Shown here in pieces: positions 26,216 to 34,883 of a stretch of 64,000 nt of DNA. The stretch covers positions 1-64,000 of the forward strand of contig CACZGS010000006.1 in assembly GCA_902780785.1 (NCBI GenBank), in the 5' to 3' direction. Under the pieces are notes generated by a model. The model had not been told where the DNA came from and made no database searches. It saw only the letters and a program-made list of their open reading frames with translations. Source of the DNA: Oscillospiraceae bacterium. Its GTDB lineage: Bacteria > Bacillota > Clostridia > Saccharofermentanales > Saccharofermentanaceae. The position numbers and the translations under genes were made by a program. Every line of letters begins with the position of its first letter. The stretch's first letter is position 1.

Positions 26216-27778
26216 TTATATGCCGAGTGAGATAATTGCGGGTGTCATTGCGACCATCAGGACGCTTATGAAATCAAGCGTCATGGGGATGATCATTCCC
26301 AGAGCTTCACGTTCCTGTCTTTTGCGCGAAGCGTTTCTGCATAAGTTCCAGCATGCCTGGGACTGCAGATTCAACATATTCAATACTTCCGAAGTGCCGA
26401 GCCTGCCGTATCTTGCTATGAGAAGCAGCGCGGCCTGAGCTTCCGGTATCTGGATCCTTAAAGAGAATTTCTCGATGGCATCTGAAGCCGGTATGCCGCT
26501 TAATACCATTGCTCTTAAGTTCTTTATCTCAAGCGATAAGCTCTTATTCTCATCGAAAGCTTTTGAGCAGATCGATATTGCCTTCGGAAGCTGCATGCCT
26601 GATTCCAGAAGTGTTGATATCAGACACATGAAAAGCGGGATATCACTCATAAGATCCTCTCTTTTGCGCTCCACATCAGACCTGATCTCAAATCCGCCTA
26701 GTAACAATAATGCGGCCGTTAAAAAGAGCGCAAAGAGAGGGTTCTTACCAAGTGTTATAAGGATCGAAGCTGACAGGATCAGGAATACTGTTCCCGTCAA
26801 AAGCTGCTTTTTAAGATATTGCTCATAAGTGTAATCCGGGTTTACTGAAAGCTCATTAAAGAGCTCGTGTCTGGCTGTTATGAAGCTGGCAGGGAAGATC
26901 TTCTTTACGAGCTTTGTAAGCGGTGTATTGTATGCTTTTCCCGTATTCAAATTTGTTGCCAGTTCAGACTTATAAGCCTTTCTGCCATATTCATGTGACA
27001 TGAACTTTAAGAGCATCGCGCACGCTATTGTGCATATGCCGAATGCACAGGCCAGAAGAAAAGATCCTGTCCTTGTGTTCCTTGCCATATCGAGATATTC
27101 GTGACTCATGTAATTAAGCGCGAAAGTAACTCCGAACGGCATTGCACAAAGGATTGCCGCTTCGGCATTCTTGCCTGCATTGGATGCCGCGATCTCTCCC
27201 TGAACAGCATTAAGTTCTGAGAGCATCTGGCAGGAGCTTCTTAATATTGAGAGACTGTTGTTGCCGATTTCACCTGATATTGCGAGTGCATGGAAAACAG
27301 GGACGGTCTCAGGAAAGGAGATCTGCTGTGCAAATGTGTTCAGCGATTCCTCAAGGCTTACATGAAGCTTCAGATTGTTTTCCAAATTGATCAGAGGCTT
27401 TAAGAGCATCGAACGTTTCCCGAATGTTCTCTCGATGACAGGTCTTATCAGAAGTAGGGATTTCTCGATTGAATAGCCGCTCGACACGCTTGTTGTAAGC
27501 ACCTGAAGGAGCACGAGAAGCTGGGTCCTCATGTGTCTGTAATTATTCGAGTAGATCTTCTTCATGGCTTCTTTCCAAGGAAAGATACTGAGCACGACAG
27601 CAAGGATCAGCCTTACTGTTTCTGATCTTATGAAAAGGCCTGATGCAAAGTAAACAACGGCAACAAAGACCGGATATACCCAGACAGTCTTTGCAAGAAA
27701 TAAGGCGAAGGGGTGACGTCTGCTACGCGCGGTATGCCATCGCTCTTTTGATATCTTCATCGCTTGCGATACGTTCAA
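26216..27778 (-). CDS. Fused TadB-TadC pilus platform protein
   Basis: 520 residues with two type II secretion F domains in tandem. The first, at about 80-215, has SSGYSIEKSLLLI and SGEIGNNSLSILRSS. The second, at about 380-510, has TLLESGMQLPKAI and YGRLGTSEVLNML. Each is followed by membrane segments. Tad systems normally encode TadB and TadC separately; here they are one chain. I chose a TTG start at 27778 because a full AAGGAGGTG ribosome site lies eight bases upstream. A GTG three codons earlier falls inside that site. The gene overlaps tadA by 56 bases. Confidence 0.82.
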   Translation of the reverse strand: MNVSQAMKISKERWHTARSRRHPFALFLAKTVWVYPVFVAVVYFASGLFIRSETVRLILAVVLSIFPWKEAMKKIYSNNYRHMRTQLLVLLQVLTTSVSSGYSIEKSLLLIRPVIERTFGKRSMLLKPLINLENNLKLHVSLEESLNTFAQQISFPETVPVFHALAISGEIGNNSLSILRSSCQMLSELNAVQGEIAASNAGKNAEAAILCAMPFGVTFALNYMSHEYLDMARNTRTGSFLLACAFGICTIACAMLLKFMSHEYGRKAYKSELATNLNTGKAYNTPLTKLVKKIFPASFITARHELFNELSVNPDYTYEQYLKKQLLTGTVFLILSASILITLGKNPLFALFLTAALLLLGGFEIRSDVERKREDLMSDIPLFMCLISTLLESGMQLPKAISICSKAFDENKSLSLEIKNLRAMVLSGIPASDAIEKFSLRIQIPEAQAALLLIARYGRLGTSEVLNMLNLQSQACWNLCRNASRKRQEREALGMIIPMTLDFISVLMVAMTPAIISLGI

Positions 27779-28919
27779 GTCTGTCACCTCCTTTATTTCT
27801 GTACAGAGTCTTAAGTCTGTATTCGTGATCCTGAGGCGGTAAGACCTCGCAGATCTCGTCTATGTATCTTTTTCCTTCACGGCTTCTCATGATGTGAAGG
27901 ACAATGTTTATTCCCATCGATACCTGCGACAGGATAGCGTCGTAGGGAAGGGAAGACCCGGACATAATCATGGCCGTAAGCCTTTCCATCATCTCGAAGC
28001 AGGAGTTGCTGTGTCCCGTGCTCATGGAGCCCGGGTGTCCGCTTGTTAAGCAGGACAGGAGATCTGCGCTTTCCTTGCCTCTGACTTCACCGACAATGAT
28101 GCGGTCCGGCCTCATGCGTAAAGAGGCCCTGATCATCATTCCTATGTTTACTTCTCCGGTTCCGTCAGGCCCGGGGAGCCTTCCTTCCATCTGGACCAGG
28201 TTGTCGATCCCCTGAAGCTTTAATTCAGCTGAATCTTCTATGGTCACTATGCGTTCATTCTTCGGTATGAAGTTCGACAAAGAGTTCAAGAACGTGGTCT
28301 TTCCGCTCCCTGTGCCACCGCATATGAAGATGGTCCTTTTGTTCCTTACGCACTCTGCAAGAAATCTTGCAGCATCCTCACTTATAAAGTCCTGTCTTAT
28401 CAGCGATACGATGTCATGAGTGATGCCTGTAAACTTTCTTATCGTTACTGTTGTTTCTCTTGATATAGGCGGCAGGACAGCGTTTGCTCTCGAGCCGTCA
28501 GGAAGCCTTAAGTCGGCAATCGGATTTGCTTCGTTAAGAGGCCTGTTCTGATTTGCAAAAAAGCAGGAGATGCATGTCCTTAATGATTCCTCATCGCGAA
28601 AAGACAGATTGGATTTATAGAGTTTTCCGCCGCGTTCAAAGAAGATCTTATAGGGACCGTTGACCATTATCTCCGTGACCGAAGGATCTTCCATCAGAGG
28701 CTCGATGACATCAAGGCGTCTTAATGAATTGAATACCATCTGGGCCATCTCGCGTTTCTGGTCCAGGTTCATCTTGTAGGAAGGATTCTCGGAGATAACG
28801 TCGGAGATTATCTCTCTGAGTTTCTCGTCCGAAGGATCCGATTCACCAGATATGGCATTCAGAACGCAGTAGGTGATCTGCTCTTTGATGTCGGCGGGAT
28901 CAGTCTTTGCCTGACTCAT
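27723..28919 (-). CDS. tadA: TadA/CpaF-type secretion ATPase
   Basis: 398 residues. The N-terminal domain ends with VTEIMVNGPYKIFFERGGKL, typical of CpaF. The ATPase core has CGGTGSGKTTFLNSL (Walker A near residue 200), the Asp-box region TIEDSAELKL, and RPDRIIVGEVRG (Walker B region). The hexameric ATPase powers pilus assembly or secretion. The start overlaps the stop of the upstream gene by four bases. Confidence 0.92.
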   Translation of the reverse strand: MSQAKTDPADIKEQITYCVLNAISGESDPSDEKLREIISDVISENPSYKMNLDQKREMAQMVFNSLRRLDVIEPLMEDPSVTEIMVNGPYKIFFERGGKLYKSNLSFRDEESLRTCISCFFANQNRPLNEANPIADLRLPDGSRANAVLPPISRETTVTIRKFTGITHDIVSLIRQDFISEDAARFLAECVRNKRTIFICGGTGSGKTTFLNSLSNFIPKNERIVTIEDSAELKLQGIDNLVQMEGRLPGPDGTGEVNIGMMIRASLRMRPDRIIVGEVRGKESADLLSCLTSGHPGSMSTGHSNSCFEMMERLTAMIMSGSSLPYDAILSQVSMGINIVLHIMRSREGKRYIDEICEVLPPQDHEYRLKTLYRNKGGDRLERIASDEDIKRAMAYRA

Positions 28920-29824
28920 ACGACCTGTCTCCCGGGACTGTATCTGTCATCAAGGATATCCGGATCTTTAATGTCATCAGCATAGTAGACGGAGATCCTT
29001 TCTCTTCCTAGTGCTTTGGTAAGCTGTGCTATAAGGTCTTTTGAACCTATGTCTTCGCCGGCATTTATGGCAGGCAGCAGAATGATCACCTTGTCGCAGC
29101 TGCTTAGAAGTTCCGGAAGATCTTTTGTCCTGAATCCTTCGACGACCGCAATGACGTTCACGAATCTCTTATTGGAATGCGCGAGATTTGCAGCATGGTT
29201 GATAAGCGTCATGGAACGCGTTACTCCGATATCGTAGACGTCGTCGTTATTCATGCAGCTTCCGGGTGTGAGGAATCCCGATTCATCCATGTTGCAGTAC
29301 TTGAGGATGTCTTCAGGTACGAACTTTTTGGATTTGCATGCCTCCAGAAGAGACGTCATGTTAGAACCTGCGGGGGCTCTCCATAAAGACCTTATCTTGC
29401 TGGTGAAATCCAGCCTGATGTTAAAGTCCGCACCTGAAAGATCGTGGCCCAAGCTGCTGATATATCTGTCTCTTACGTCAGAGTAGACGAACGGAATGAC
29501 GGCGGTCACAGAACCCGTGACAGGCGCGAGAAAAGAGGGTGATTCCGCGTTCTTCCTGATCATGGGGATAAATCGGGCACAATCAATTATCCCGCCGTCT
29601 TCCGTTAGCCTTATGGGTGAGACTGAAAATGAGGATAGTTCTTCCTTTGAGATATCTCTCGGATCGTATAAGACTCTTTCATAGTCGCTGAATCTTGTTT
29701 CCTGATCCGGATCGTCAAAGTAAGGATTAACGATATAGGCATCAGGGAAAAAGCTCTTAAGCCTTCTTTTCAGAAGTCCAGATATGTATTCATTCTTCTC
29801 ATAGATCTTGATCGTAAATGCCAT
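28916..29824 (-). CDS. Degenerate CpaE/TadZ-like protein
   Basis: 302 residues, first gene of the Tad-like operon. The order (this gene, TadA, TadBC, pilin) matches loci in which CpaE or TadZ precedes the ATPase. A receiver-like N-terminus and a Rossmann-like C-terminus with VNVIAVVEGF and KVIILLPAINAG are compatible with a MinD-family fold. However, no Walker A (KGGxGKT) can be seen where it should be (about 105-115), so ATP binding is doubtful. TadZ proteins position the pilus machine at the pole. The assignment rests mainly on context. Good ribosome site AAGGAGG. Confidence 0.6.
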   Translation of the reverse strand: MAFTIKIYEKNEYISGLLKRRLKSFFPDAYIVNPYFDDPDQETRFSDYERVLYDPRDISKEELSSFSVSPIRLTEDGGIIDCARFIPMIRKNAESPSFLAPVTGSVTAVIPFVYSDVRDRYISSLGHDLSGADFNIRLDFTSKIRSLWRAPAGSNMTSLLEACKSKKFVPEDILKYCNMDESGFLTPGSCMNNDDVYDIGVTRSMTLINHAANLAHSNKRFVNVIAVVEGFRTKDLPELLSSCDKVIILLPAINAGEDIGSKDLIAQLTKALGRERISVYYADDIKDPDILDDRYSPGRQVV

Positions 29825-29859
29825 TTACCGTTCCTCCTTAACTCCTGTTCTTAGTTCGG

Positions 29860-29915
29860 ATTGTAAGGCCGTAAAAGGCTTGATAAAAGCGACAAAACAC
29901 GACAAAAACCGACAA
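29860..29915 (-). promoter_or_regulatory. Promoter of the Tad operon with three phased TTGTCG boxes
   Basis: On the minus strand TTGTCG occurs three times at exactly 10-bp spacing (boxes at 29910-29915, 29900-29905, 29890-29895). A -10 box TACAAT (29860-29865) follows 24 bases after the third box. No consensus -35 is present, as expected for an activated promoter. The same arrangement, in the same orientation and with the same 24-base gap, precedes comEA. Confidence 0.7.
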
Positions 29916-30040
29916 GGAAAAACGCCTGGGGAGGACTTTTTCGAGGGGTAATAAATTAATTAATATTATTAACAAATTGCATTTTTGAGCCGGATTTTGG
30001 AAAAGTTTTCATCCTATCAAGGCAATAGGAATATTGCCGA

Positions 30041-30069
30041 TTGACAAAGTGCAAAGGTATAAGTACAAT
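30041..30069 (+). promoter_or_regulatory. metK promoter
   Basis: TTGACA (30041-30046), 17-base spacer, TACAAT (30064-30069). The predicted start at about 30076 leads directly into the riboswitch. Confidence 0.85.
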
Positions 30070-30090
30070 CTTGTCGTTACAATTTAAATT

Positions 30091-30237
30091 CTTGCTTATC
30101 AAGAGTGGCTCTAGGGACCGGCCCGTTATGAGCCCGGCAACCGCGGAAAGCAGCGGTGCCAATTCCGGCAGGGAAACCTGAAAGATGAGGATCGATACAT
30201 TAAGCGTTGGCCTTCTCCTTTCGGGAGGAGGTTTTTT
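30091..30237 (+). promoter_or_regulatory. SAM-I (S-box) riboswitch with intrinsic terminator
   Basis: The aptamer (about 30091-30192) shows the conserved S-box words CTTATCAAGAGTGG, TAGGGACCGGCCC, ATGAGCCCGGCAACC, GGTGCCAATTCCGGCAG and GAAAGATGAGG. A terminator stem (CCTTCTCC with GGGAGGAGG, 30211-30231) and a T-run follow. SAM binding should favour termination and shut off metK, a feedback loop on SAM synthesis. Confidence 0.95.
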
Positions 30238-30271
30238 TCATTGCATAAGGCAATGGTAGAAAGGAAAGAAA

Positions 30272-31462
30272 ATGAGAAATAAAAAAGGAAACTGGCTGTT
30301 CACTTCTGAATCAGTTACTGAGGGACATCCCGACAAGATCTGCGACCAGATCTCTGACAGCGTTCTCGACGCGATCTTGGAGCAGGATCCGACAGCGCGT
30401 GTAGCCTGCGAGACATGCACGACAACAGGCATGGTGCTCGTTATGGGCGAGATCACGACATCTGCTTACGTCGATATTCCTTCGATCGTAAGGAATACCG
30501 TAAAGGAGATCGGCTATAACTCAAGCGAGATGGGTTTTGACAGTCATTCATGCTCCGTGCTCACTTCTATTGATGAGCAGTCACCCGATATCGCAATGGG
30601 CGTTAACGAGTCTTATGAGGCCCGTCACGGCGGCGAAAAGGAACTCGACACAGGTGCAGGCGACCAGGGCATGATGTTCGGATACGCAAACGATGATACT
30701 CCTGAGCTTATGCCTATGCCGATCGCTCTTGCTCACAAGCTCACTATCCGTCTTACCGAAGTACGTAAGAACGGTGCTGACTTCTTAAGACCTGACGGTA
30801 AGTCTCAGGTTACTGTAGAGTATGAGAACGATAAGGTAAAGAGGATCGACGCAGTCGTTATCTCAACACAGCACAGCGCTGACGTAACACTCGAATTCCT
30901 TGAGGATTACATCAAGGAGAACGTCATCAAGGCTGTCATTCCTGCAGAGCTCATGGATGAGAATACAAAGATCTACATCAATCCTACAGGCAGATTCGTA
31001 GTAGGCGGACCTCAGGGTGACTCCGGTCTTACAGGAAGAAAGATCATCGTAGATACATACGGCGGTTTTGCACGTCACGGCGGCGGATGCTTCTCCGGTA
31101 AGGATCCGACGAAGGTTGACCGTTCCGCATGCTACATGATGCGTTATATCGCTAAGAACATCGTAGCTTCCGGCATTGCATCCGAGTGCGAAGTCCAGGT
31201 CGCTTACGCCATCGGCGTAGCTAAGCCGGTATCCGTAATGGTCGATACTTTCGATACAGGTAAGATCAGCGATGAGAAGATCACTGAGATCGTAAATAAG
31301 GTCTTCGATTTAAGACCTGCAGCCATCATCAGGGATCTTGACCTCAGAAGACCTATCTATGCAAAGACAGCAAGCTACGGTCACTTCGGAAGAACCGACA
31401 TCGAGCTTCCCTGGGAGAAGACAGATAAGGCAGAAGAGATCAGAAAGCTCGCCGGTATCTGA
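30272..31462 (+). CDS. metK: S-adenosylmethionine synthetase
   Basis: 396 residues, the standard length. It contains [20 protein letters not shown] at the N-terminus, [12 protein letters not shown] (signature 1) and [16 protein letters not shown] (P-loop-like signature 2). It makes SAM from methionine and ATP. Single gene behind a SAM-I riboswitch, with a strong terminator after it. Confidence 0.97.
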   Translation: MRNKKGNWLFTSESVTEGHPDKICDQISDSVLDAILEQDPTARVACETCTTTGMVLVMGEITTSAYVDIPSIVRNTVKEIGYNSSEMGFDSHSCSVLTSIDEQSPDIAMGVNESYEARHGGEKELDTGAGDQGMMFGYANDDTPELMPMPIALAHKLTIRLTEVRKNGADFLRPDGKSQVTVEYENDKVKRIDAVVISTQHSADVTLEFLEDYIKENVIKAVIPAELMDENTKIYINPTGRFVVGGPQGDSGLTGRKIIVDTYGGFARHGGGCFSGKDPTKVDRSACYMMRYIAKNIVASGIASECEVQVAYAIGVAKPVSVMVDTFDTGKISDEKITEIVNKVFDLRPAAIIRDLDLRRPIYAKTASYGHFGRTDIELPWEKTDKAEEIRKLAGI

Positions 31463-31487
31463 TAAGAGGACATAATCAGTCTCAAAT

Positions 31488-31527
31488 GCCCGGTCAAAGT
31501 CTCAACTTTGGCCGGGCTTATTGTTTT
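31488..31527 (+). terminator. Terminator after metK
   Basis: GCCCGGTCAAAG pairs with CTTTGGCCGGGC (one G-T pair) over a six-base loop and is followed by TTATTGTTTT. Confidence 0.9.
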
Positions 31528-31582
31528 GCATCAGGATTATTGTTAGCATTTTGGAAAAGTTTACGGTAAGAAGAGTCAAGCC

Positions 31583-33931
31583 ATGAAGAAAGAACCTAAG
31601 GACGATAAGAAACTCACTTTGACGGTCGGTGATATCGGCAGTGAGATAGAAGATGCAAAGGTAACCTGCATCAAGGTTTTCTGTCCGAGGAAGGCCAACA
31701 ACTTTGTCTCATTTCTTTGCGACGGCAGGTTTACCGTGGCAGGCAGATCCACGGTCGATATCGTTGAGGGCGGCTCTTACATAATCTCCGGTAAAGTTAC
31801 CGAGTGGAACAACAGACCTCAGGTCAGCTTAAAGAAGATAAAGGTCGATGAGGAAGCGGGCGACACTCTTCTCATTGCTTCATTTCTTGCAGATAACATA
31901 AGCGGTCTGGGCAAGACCACTGCCGAAGCGCTGGCTGAAAAGTTCGGGAAAGATATCCTGAAGGTCTTAACCGAGACACCTGAACTTGCTTCGTCGTCAG
32001 TAACAGGATTGTCCTCTTCCAGAGCTATGGCGATATGTGACAAGATAACCGAGGAATATGAGTTCTTCGCACAGGGCCTTGAAGCTAAGCTCATGGGCTT
32101 TTCGCAGGCTCAGATAAAGCTTCTGAAGAATACTGACAAGCTCGACTGTGAAGAGATTAGGAAGAAGCCGTTTGCGCTCATGGGACACGGTATCGCGGGC
32201 TTTGAGATACTTGACCGAATTGCGCTCGGCGAAGGTATGGAGATCACCGCCAAGGAGAGGATAGCTGCGGCTTTATATCAGGCTTGCATGTATCTTCACG
32301 AGGACACAAAATCCACGGCGCTTCTGCCTCAGGATGTAAGGAAAAGGACGTTGGAGTACGTCAATCTCCGTGAATCAAAGATAACGTCCGAACAGTTTTC
32401 CGCCGTGTTCAGAGACGCTGCTTCGCTCGCCATTGAAGACAAGAGGATAGCCGTATATAAATACGATAACGGCAAGTGTGCGGTATGCGACGTGGAGGAT
32501 AACGATGCGCGCTTTGCGACGATGAGTTATTTCGCTTCGGAACTTGCGATCGAGAGACGCATCAATGAGATGCTCAAGACTAAGACCAATCCTCCGGCAA
32601 GAGATGAGAGCGACAGGATAATCAGGGAAGTCGCGTCAGATCTCGGTATCATTCCCGATAAGTCCCAGCTTGATGCCCTGTATCTTTGCATGTACAGTCC
32701 GATAAGCGTAATTACGGGCGGCCCCGGCACCGGCAAGACCACGATAATGGGCGTTCTGGGCGAGTACTTCAGAAGGAATAAGATAAGCTGTGTTTTTGCT
32801 GCGCCTACAGGCAGGGCAGCGAAAAAACTGTCGGAGGCAAGCGGCACCGAAGCTTCCACTATCCACAGGCTTCTGGGTGTCAGAAGAACGATCAATACTG
32901 ACGACGAAGAGCTTCTTCCTGATGACAGGGCAGGGCAGTATAACAGCCTTCTGTTCGTGCACGGGAAAGATAATCCTATTGTGTGCAGGGTAATAGTCAT
33001 CGATGAGATGTCGATGGTGGATACGATGCTCTTCAGGCATCTTCTCGATGCCGTGGACAAAGGCACTTCGATTATCCTGGTAGGCGATCCGGACCAGCTT
33101 CCGTCTGTAGGTTCAGGCGATATATTAAGAGACCTTTTATCATGTAATTCGATCCCTAAGATAAGGCTTGATGCGCTGCACAGACAGGCAGACGACGGCT
33201 CTATCGCGGCCAACGCAGAACGCATACTTGAAGGTACCGCACCTGAAAGTGACGGTGGTGATTTTGAGATCATAAGCTGCAAGACTGAAGAGGAAGCGCA
33301 GGAGACGATAGCAAGGCTCATTATCGAGCATAATGACGAGGACCTTATCTGTCTTACACCTACGAAGAATGAGAATGTCGCTTTGGGTACCGTACAGCTC
33401 AATAAGCTTATCCAGGCATTGGAAGTTAAAGATGAACTGAAAGTAATAAAAAGAGGCCAGAGCCTGACACTTCATGTCGGCGATAAGGTCATGCAGAATA
33501 AGAACGATTATCAGACCGAATGGATAGATCCTGTTACGGGTGAGGTTTTACAGGGTATATTCAACGGCGAACTCGGAGTTGTAAGTGACATCGACCCTGT
33601 GAAGGGCAGCTGCACCATAACTTTTGATGAAGGCAAGTCAGCGGAGTATAAGGGAAAGCTCCTGGAGAACATTGATCTTGCTTATGCCGTTACGGTACAT
33701 AAATCACAGGGCTGTGAATTTGACAGGGTAATAATCGCTTTGGGCAAGATGAATATGCTCCTGTATAAGCGCAGCCTGCTCTATACGGCGGTAACGAGGG
33801 GCAAGATGAACGTTACCATCGTTGAGCTTGAAGGAACACTTCAGAAGTTTTTGAAGGCGCCTAAGGGTGATACCAGAGAGACGTGCTTAAAAGACCTTTT
33901 GAAGACCGTTGATTTCCGCAGGAATAAATAG
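31583..33931 (+). CDS. recD2: RecD2-type ATP-dependent DNA helicase
   Basis: 782 residues, as for stand-alone RecD2/YrrC. The N-terminal OB-like and helix-hairpin-helix region (about 1-200) includes ISGLGKTTAEALAEKFG. The superfamily 1B helicase core has Walker A GGPGTGKTTIMGVL, FAAPTGRAAKKLSE (motif Ia), VIVIDEMSMVDT (motif II), VGDPDQLPSVGSGD (motif III) and YAVTVHKSQGCEFD (motif V). A 5'-3' helicase in DNA repair that acts without RecBC. The comFC gene starts in its stop codon. Confidence 0.93.
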   Translation: MKKEPKDDKKLTLTVGDIGSEIEDAKVTCIKVFCPRKANNFVSFLCDGRFTVAGRSTVDIVEGGSYIISGKVTEWNNRPQVSLKKIKVDEEAGDTLLIASFLADNISGLGKTTAEALAEKFGKDILKVLTETPELASSSVTGLSSSRAMAICDKITEEYEFFAQGLEAKLMGFSQAQIKLLKNTDKLDCEEIRKKPFALMGHGIAGFEILDRIALGEGMEITAKERIAAALYQACMYLHEDTKSTALLPQDVRKRTLEYVNLRESKITSEQFSAVFRDAASLAIEDKRIAVYKYDNGKCAVCDVEDNDARFATMSYFASELAIERRINEMLKTKTNPPARDESDRIIREVASDLGIIPDKSQLDALYLCMYSPISVITGGPGTGKTTIMGVLGEYFRRNKISCVFAAPTGRAAKKLSEASGTEASTIHRLLGVRRTINTDDEELLPDDRAGQYNSLLFVHGKDNPIVCRVIVIDEMSMVDTMLFRHLLDAVDKGTSIILVGDPDQLPSVGSGDILRDLLSCNSIPKIRLDALHRQADDGSIAANAERILEGTAPESDGGDFEIISCKTEEEAQETIARLIIEHNDEDLICLTPTKNENVALGTVQLNKLIQALEVKDELKVIKRGQSLTLHVGDKVMQNKNDYQTEWIDPVTGEVLQGIFNGELGVVSDIDPVKGSCTITFDEGKSAEYKGKLLENIDLAYAVTVHKSQGCEFDRVIIALGKMNMLLYKRSLLYTAVTRGKMNVTIVELEGTLQKFLKAPKGDTRETCLKDLLKTVDFRRNK

Positions 33932-34731
33932 TGCGGAGATCAGTAGCAAAAACAGTTATCCCGATCGAAGTAAGAGAAGCATTTAAGAGGGCGGTGGATC
34001 TTATCCTTCCTTTCAAATGCCCGGTTTGCGGCGGTGTCGCCGATATAAAAGACAGGTTTGAAAGTTACGATGACCTTTACATCTCCATTTACGGAACGAA
34101 GCCGGAACTGCACATTTGCGGGAAGTGCCTTTCGATGCTCAATATCAGTGATGAGGACAGAAGGTGGTTCTTATGTCTTTCGAACCCTGTCGAAAATGAC
34201 CCGTGCCCGGGGCTCGCGCTCTATATGCCGTTCCCGTATAAGGGAATAGCTGAGCGTGCGATACCTGCGATCAAATTCGGAAAGAACAAAGAACTCGCAA
34301 GATTGTTTGGAACGGTCCTCGGTTCGAGTCTTGCCCGCGAAGGAATAAGGGCTGATCTGGTAGTCCCGATTCCTTTGTCGGAGGAGAGGCTTGCTGAAAG
34401 AGGCTTTAACCAGGCTTACGAGATCGCTTATCCTGTTGCAAAGATAAATTCCATTCCCGTGGCAGAAAACTGCCTTGTGAGGACCAGGGATACGGGAAGG
34501 CAGTCGGATATAAACGATATCAATAAGAGAGCAGGAAACGTAAGGGGCGCTTTTGAAGTAAGCACCAACTGGGATGTGACGGGTCTCCGTGTGGTAGTCG
34601 TGGATGACGTAGCAACTACAGGTGCCACGCTTCACGAGGCTGCAAAGGTGCTTTACAAGGCCGGAGCAGCCAAAGTGTTATGTGTTGCATTTGCCGGAAA
34701 CAGGAACGTCAAGAACGCCGAACCGTTCTAA
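33931..34731 (+). CDS. comFC: ComF family protein (ComFC-like phosphoribosyltransferase)
   Basis: 266 residues. Two CxxC pairs near the N-terminus (CPVCG and CGKC) form a zinc site. The C-terminal half is a type I phosphoribosyltransferase-like domain with VPIPLSEERLAERGFNQ and the PRPP-loop VVVDDVATTGATL. ComFC is needed for transformation in several bacteria, acting on incoming single-stranded DNA. The GTG start overlaps the recD2 stop (TAGTG), linking it to a DNA-processing helicase. The TTGTCG boxes seen at comEA are not present upstream of this pair. Confidence 0.85.
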   Translation: MRRSVAKTVIPIEVREAFKRAVDLILPFKCPVCGGVADIKDRFESYDDLYISIYGTKPELHICGKCLSMLNISDEDRRWFLCLSNPVENDPCPGLALYMPFPYKGIAERAIPAIKFGKNKELARLFGTVLGSSLAREGIRADLVVPIPLSEERLAERGFNQAYEIAYPVAKINSIPVAENCLVRTRDTGRQSDINDINKRAGNVRGAFEVSTNWDVTGLRVVVVDDVATTGATLHEAAKVLYKAGAAKVLCVAFAGNRNVKNAEPF

Positions 34732-34883
34732 AATGCTCTCTGAAAAAATGTTAATACTTTTGATGCCGATTTGATGTATCTGAGATTTAGTATGAAATTG
34801 AATTCAAATATCTTTGATTCCGATTGTTGGGGAACAGTAGGACTTTGATCGATTTGGTCCCATATTTTCAGGGGGGATTGTTT

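Noticed and set aside
32527..33402. 291-codon minus-strand ORF opposite recD2
   Set aside because: Shadow of the helicase coding frame, rich in Ser and Leu, without start signals.
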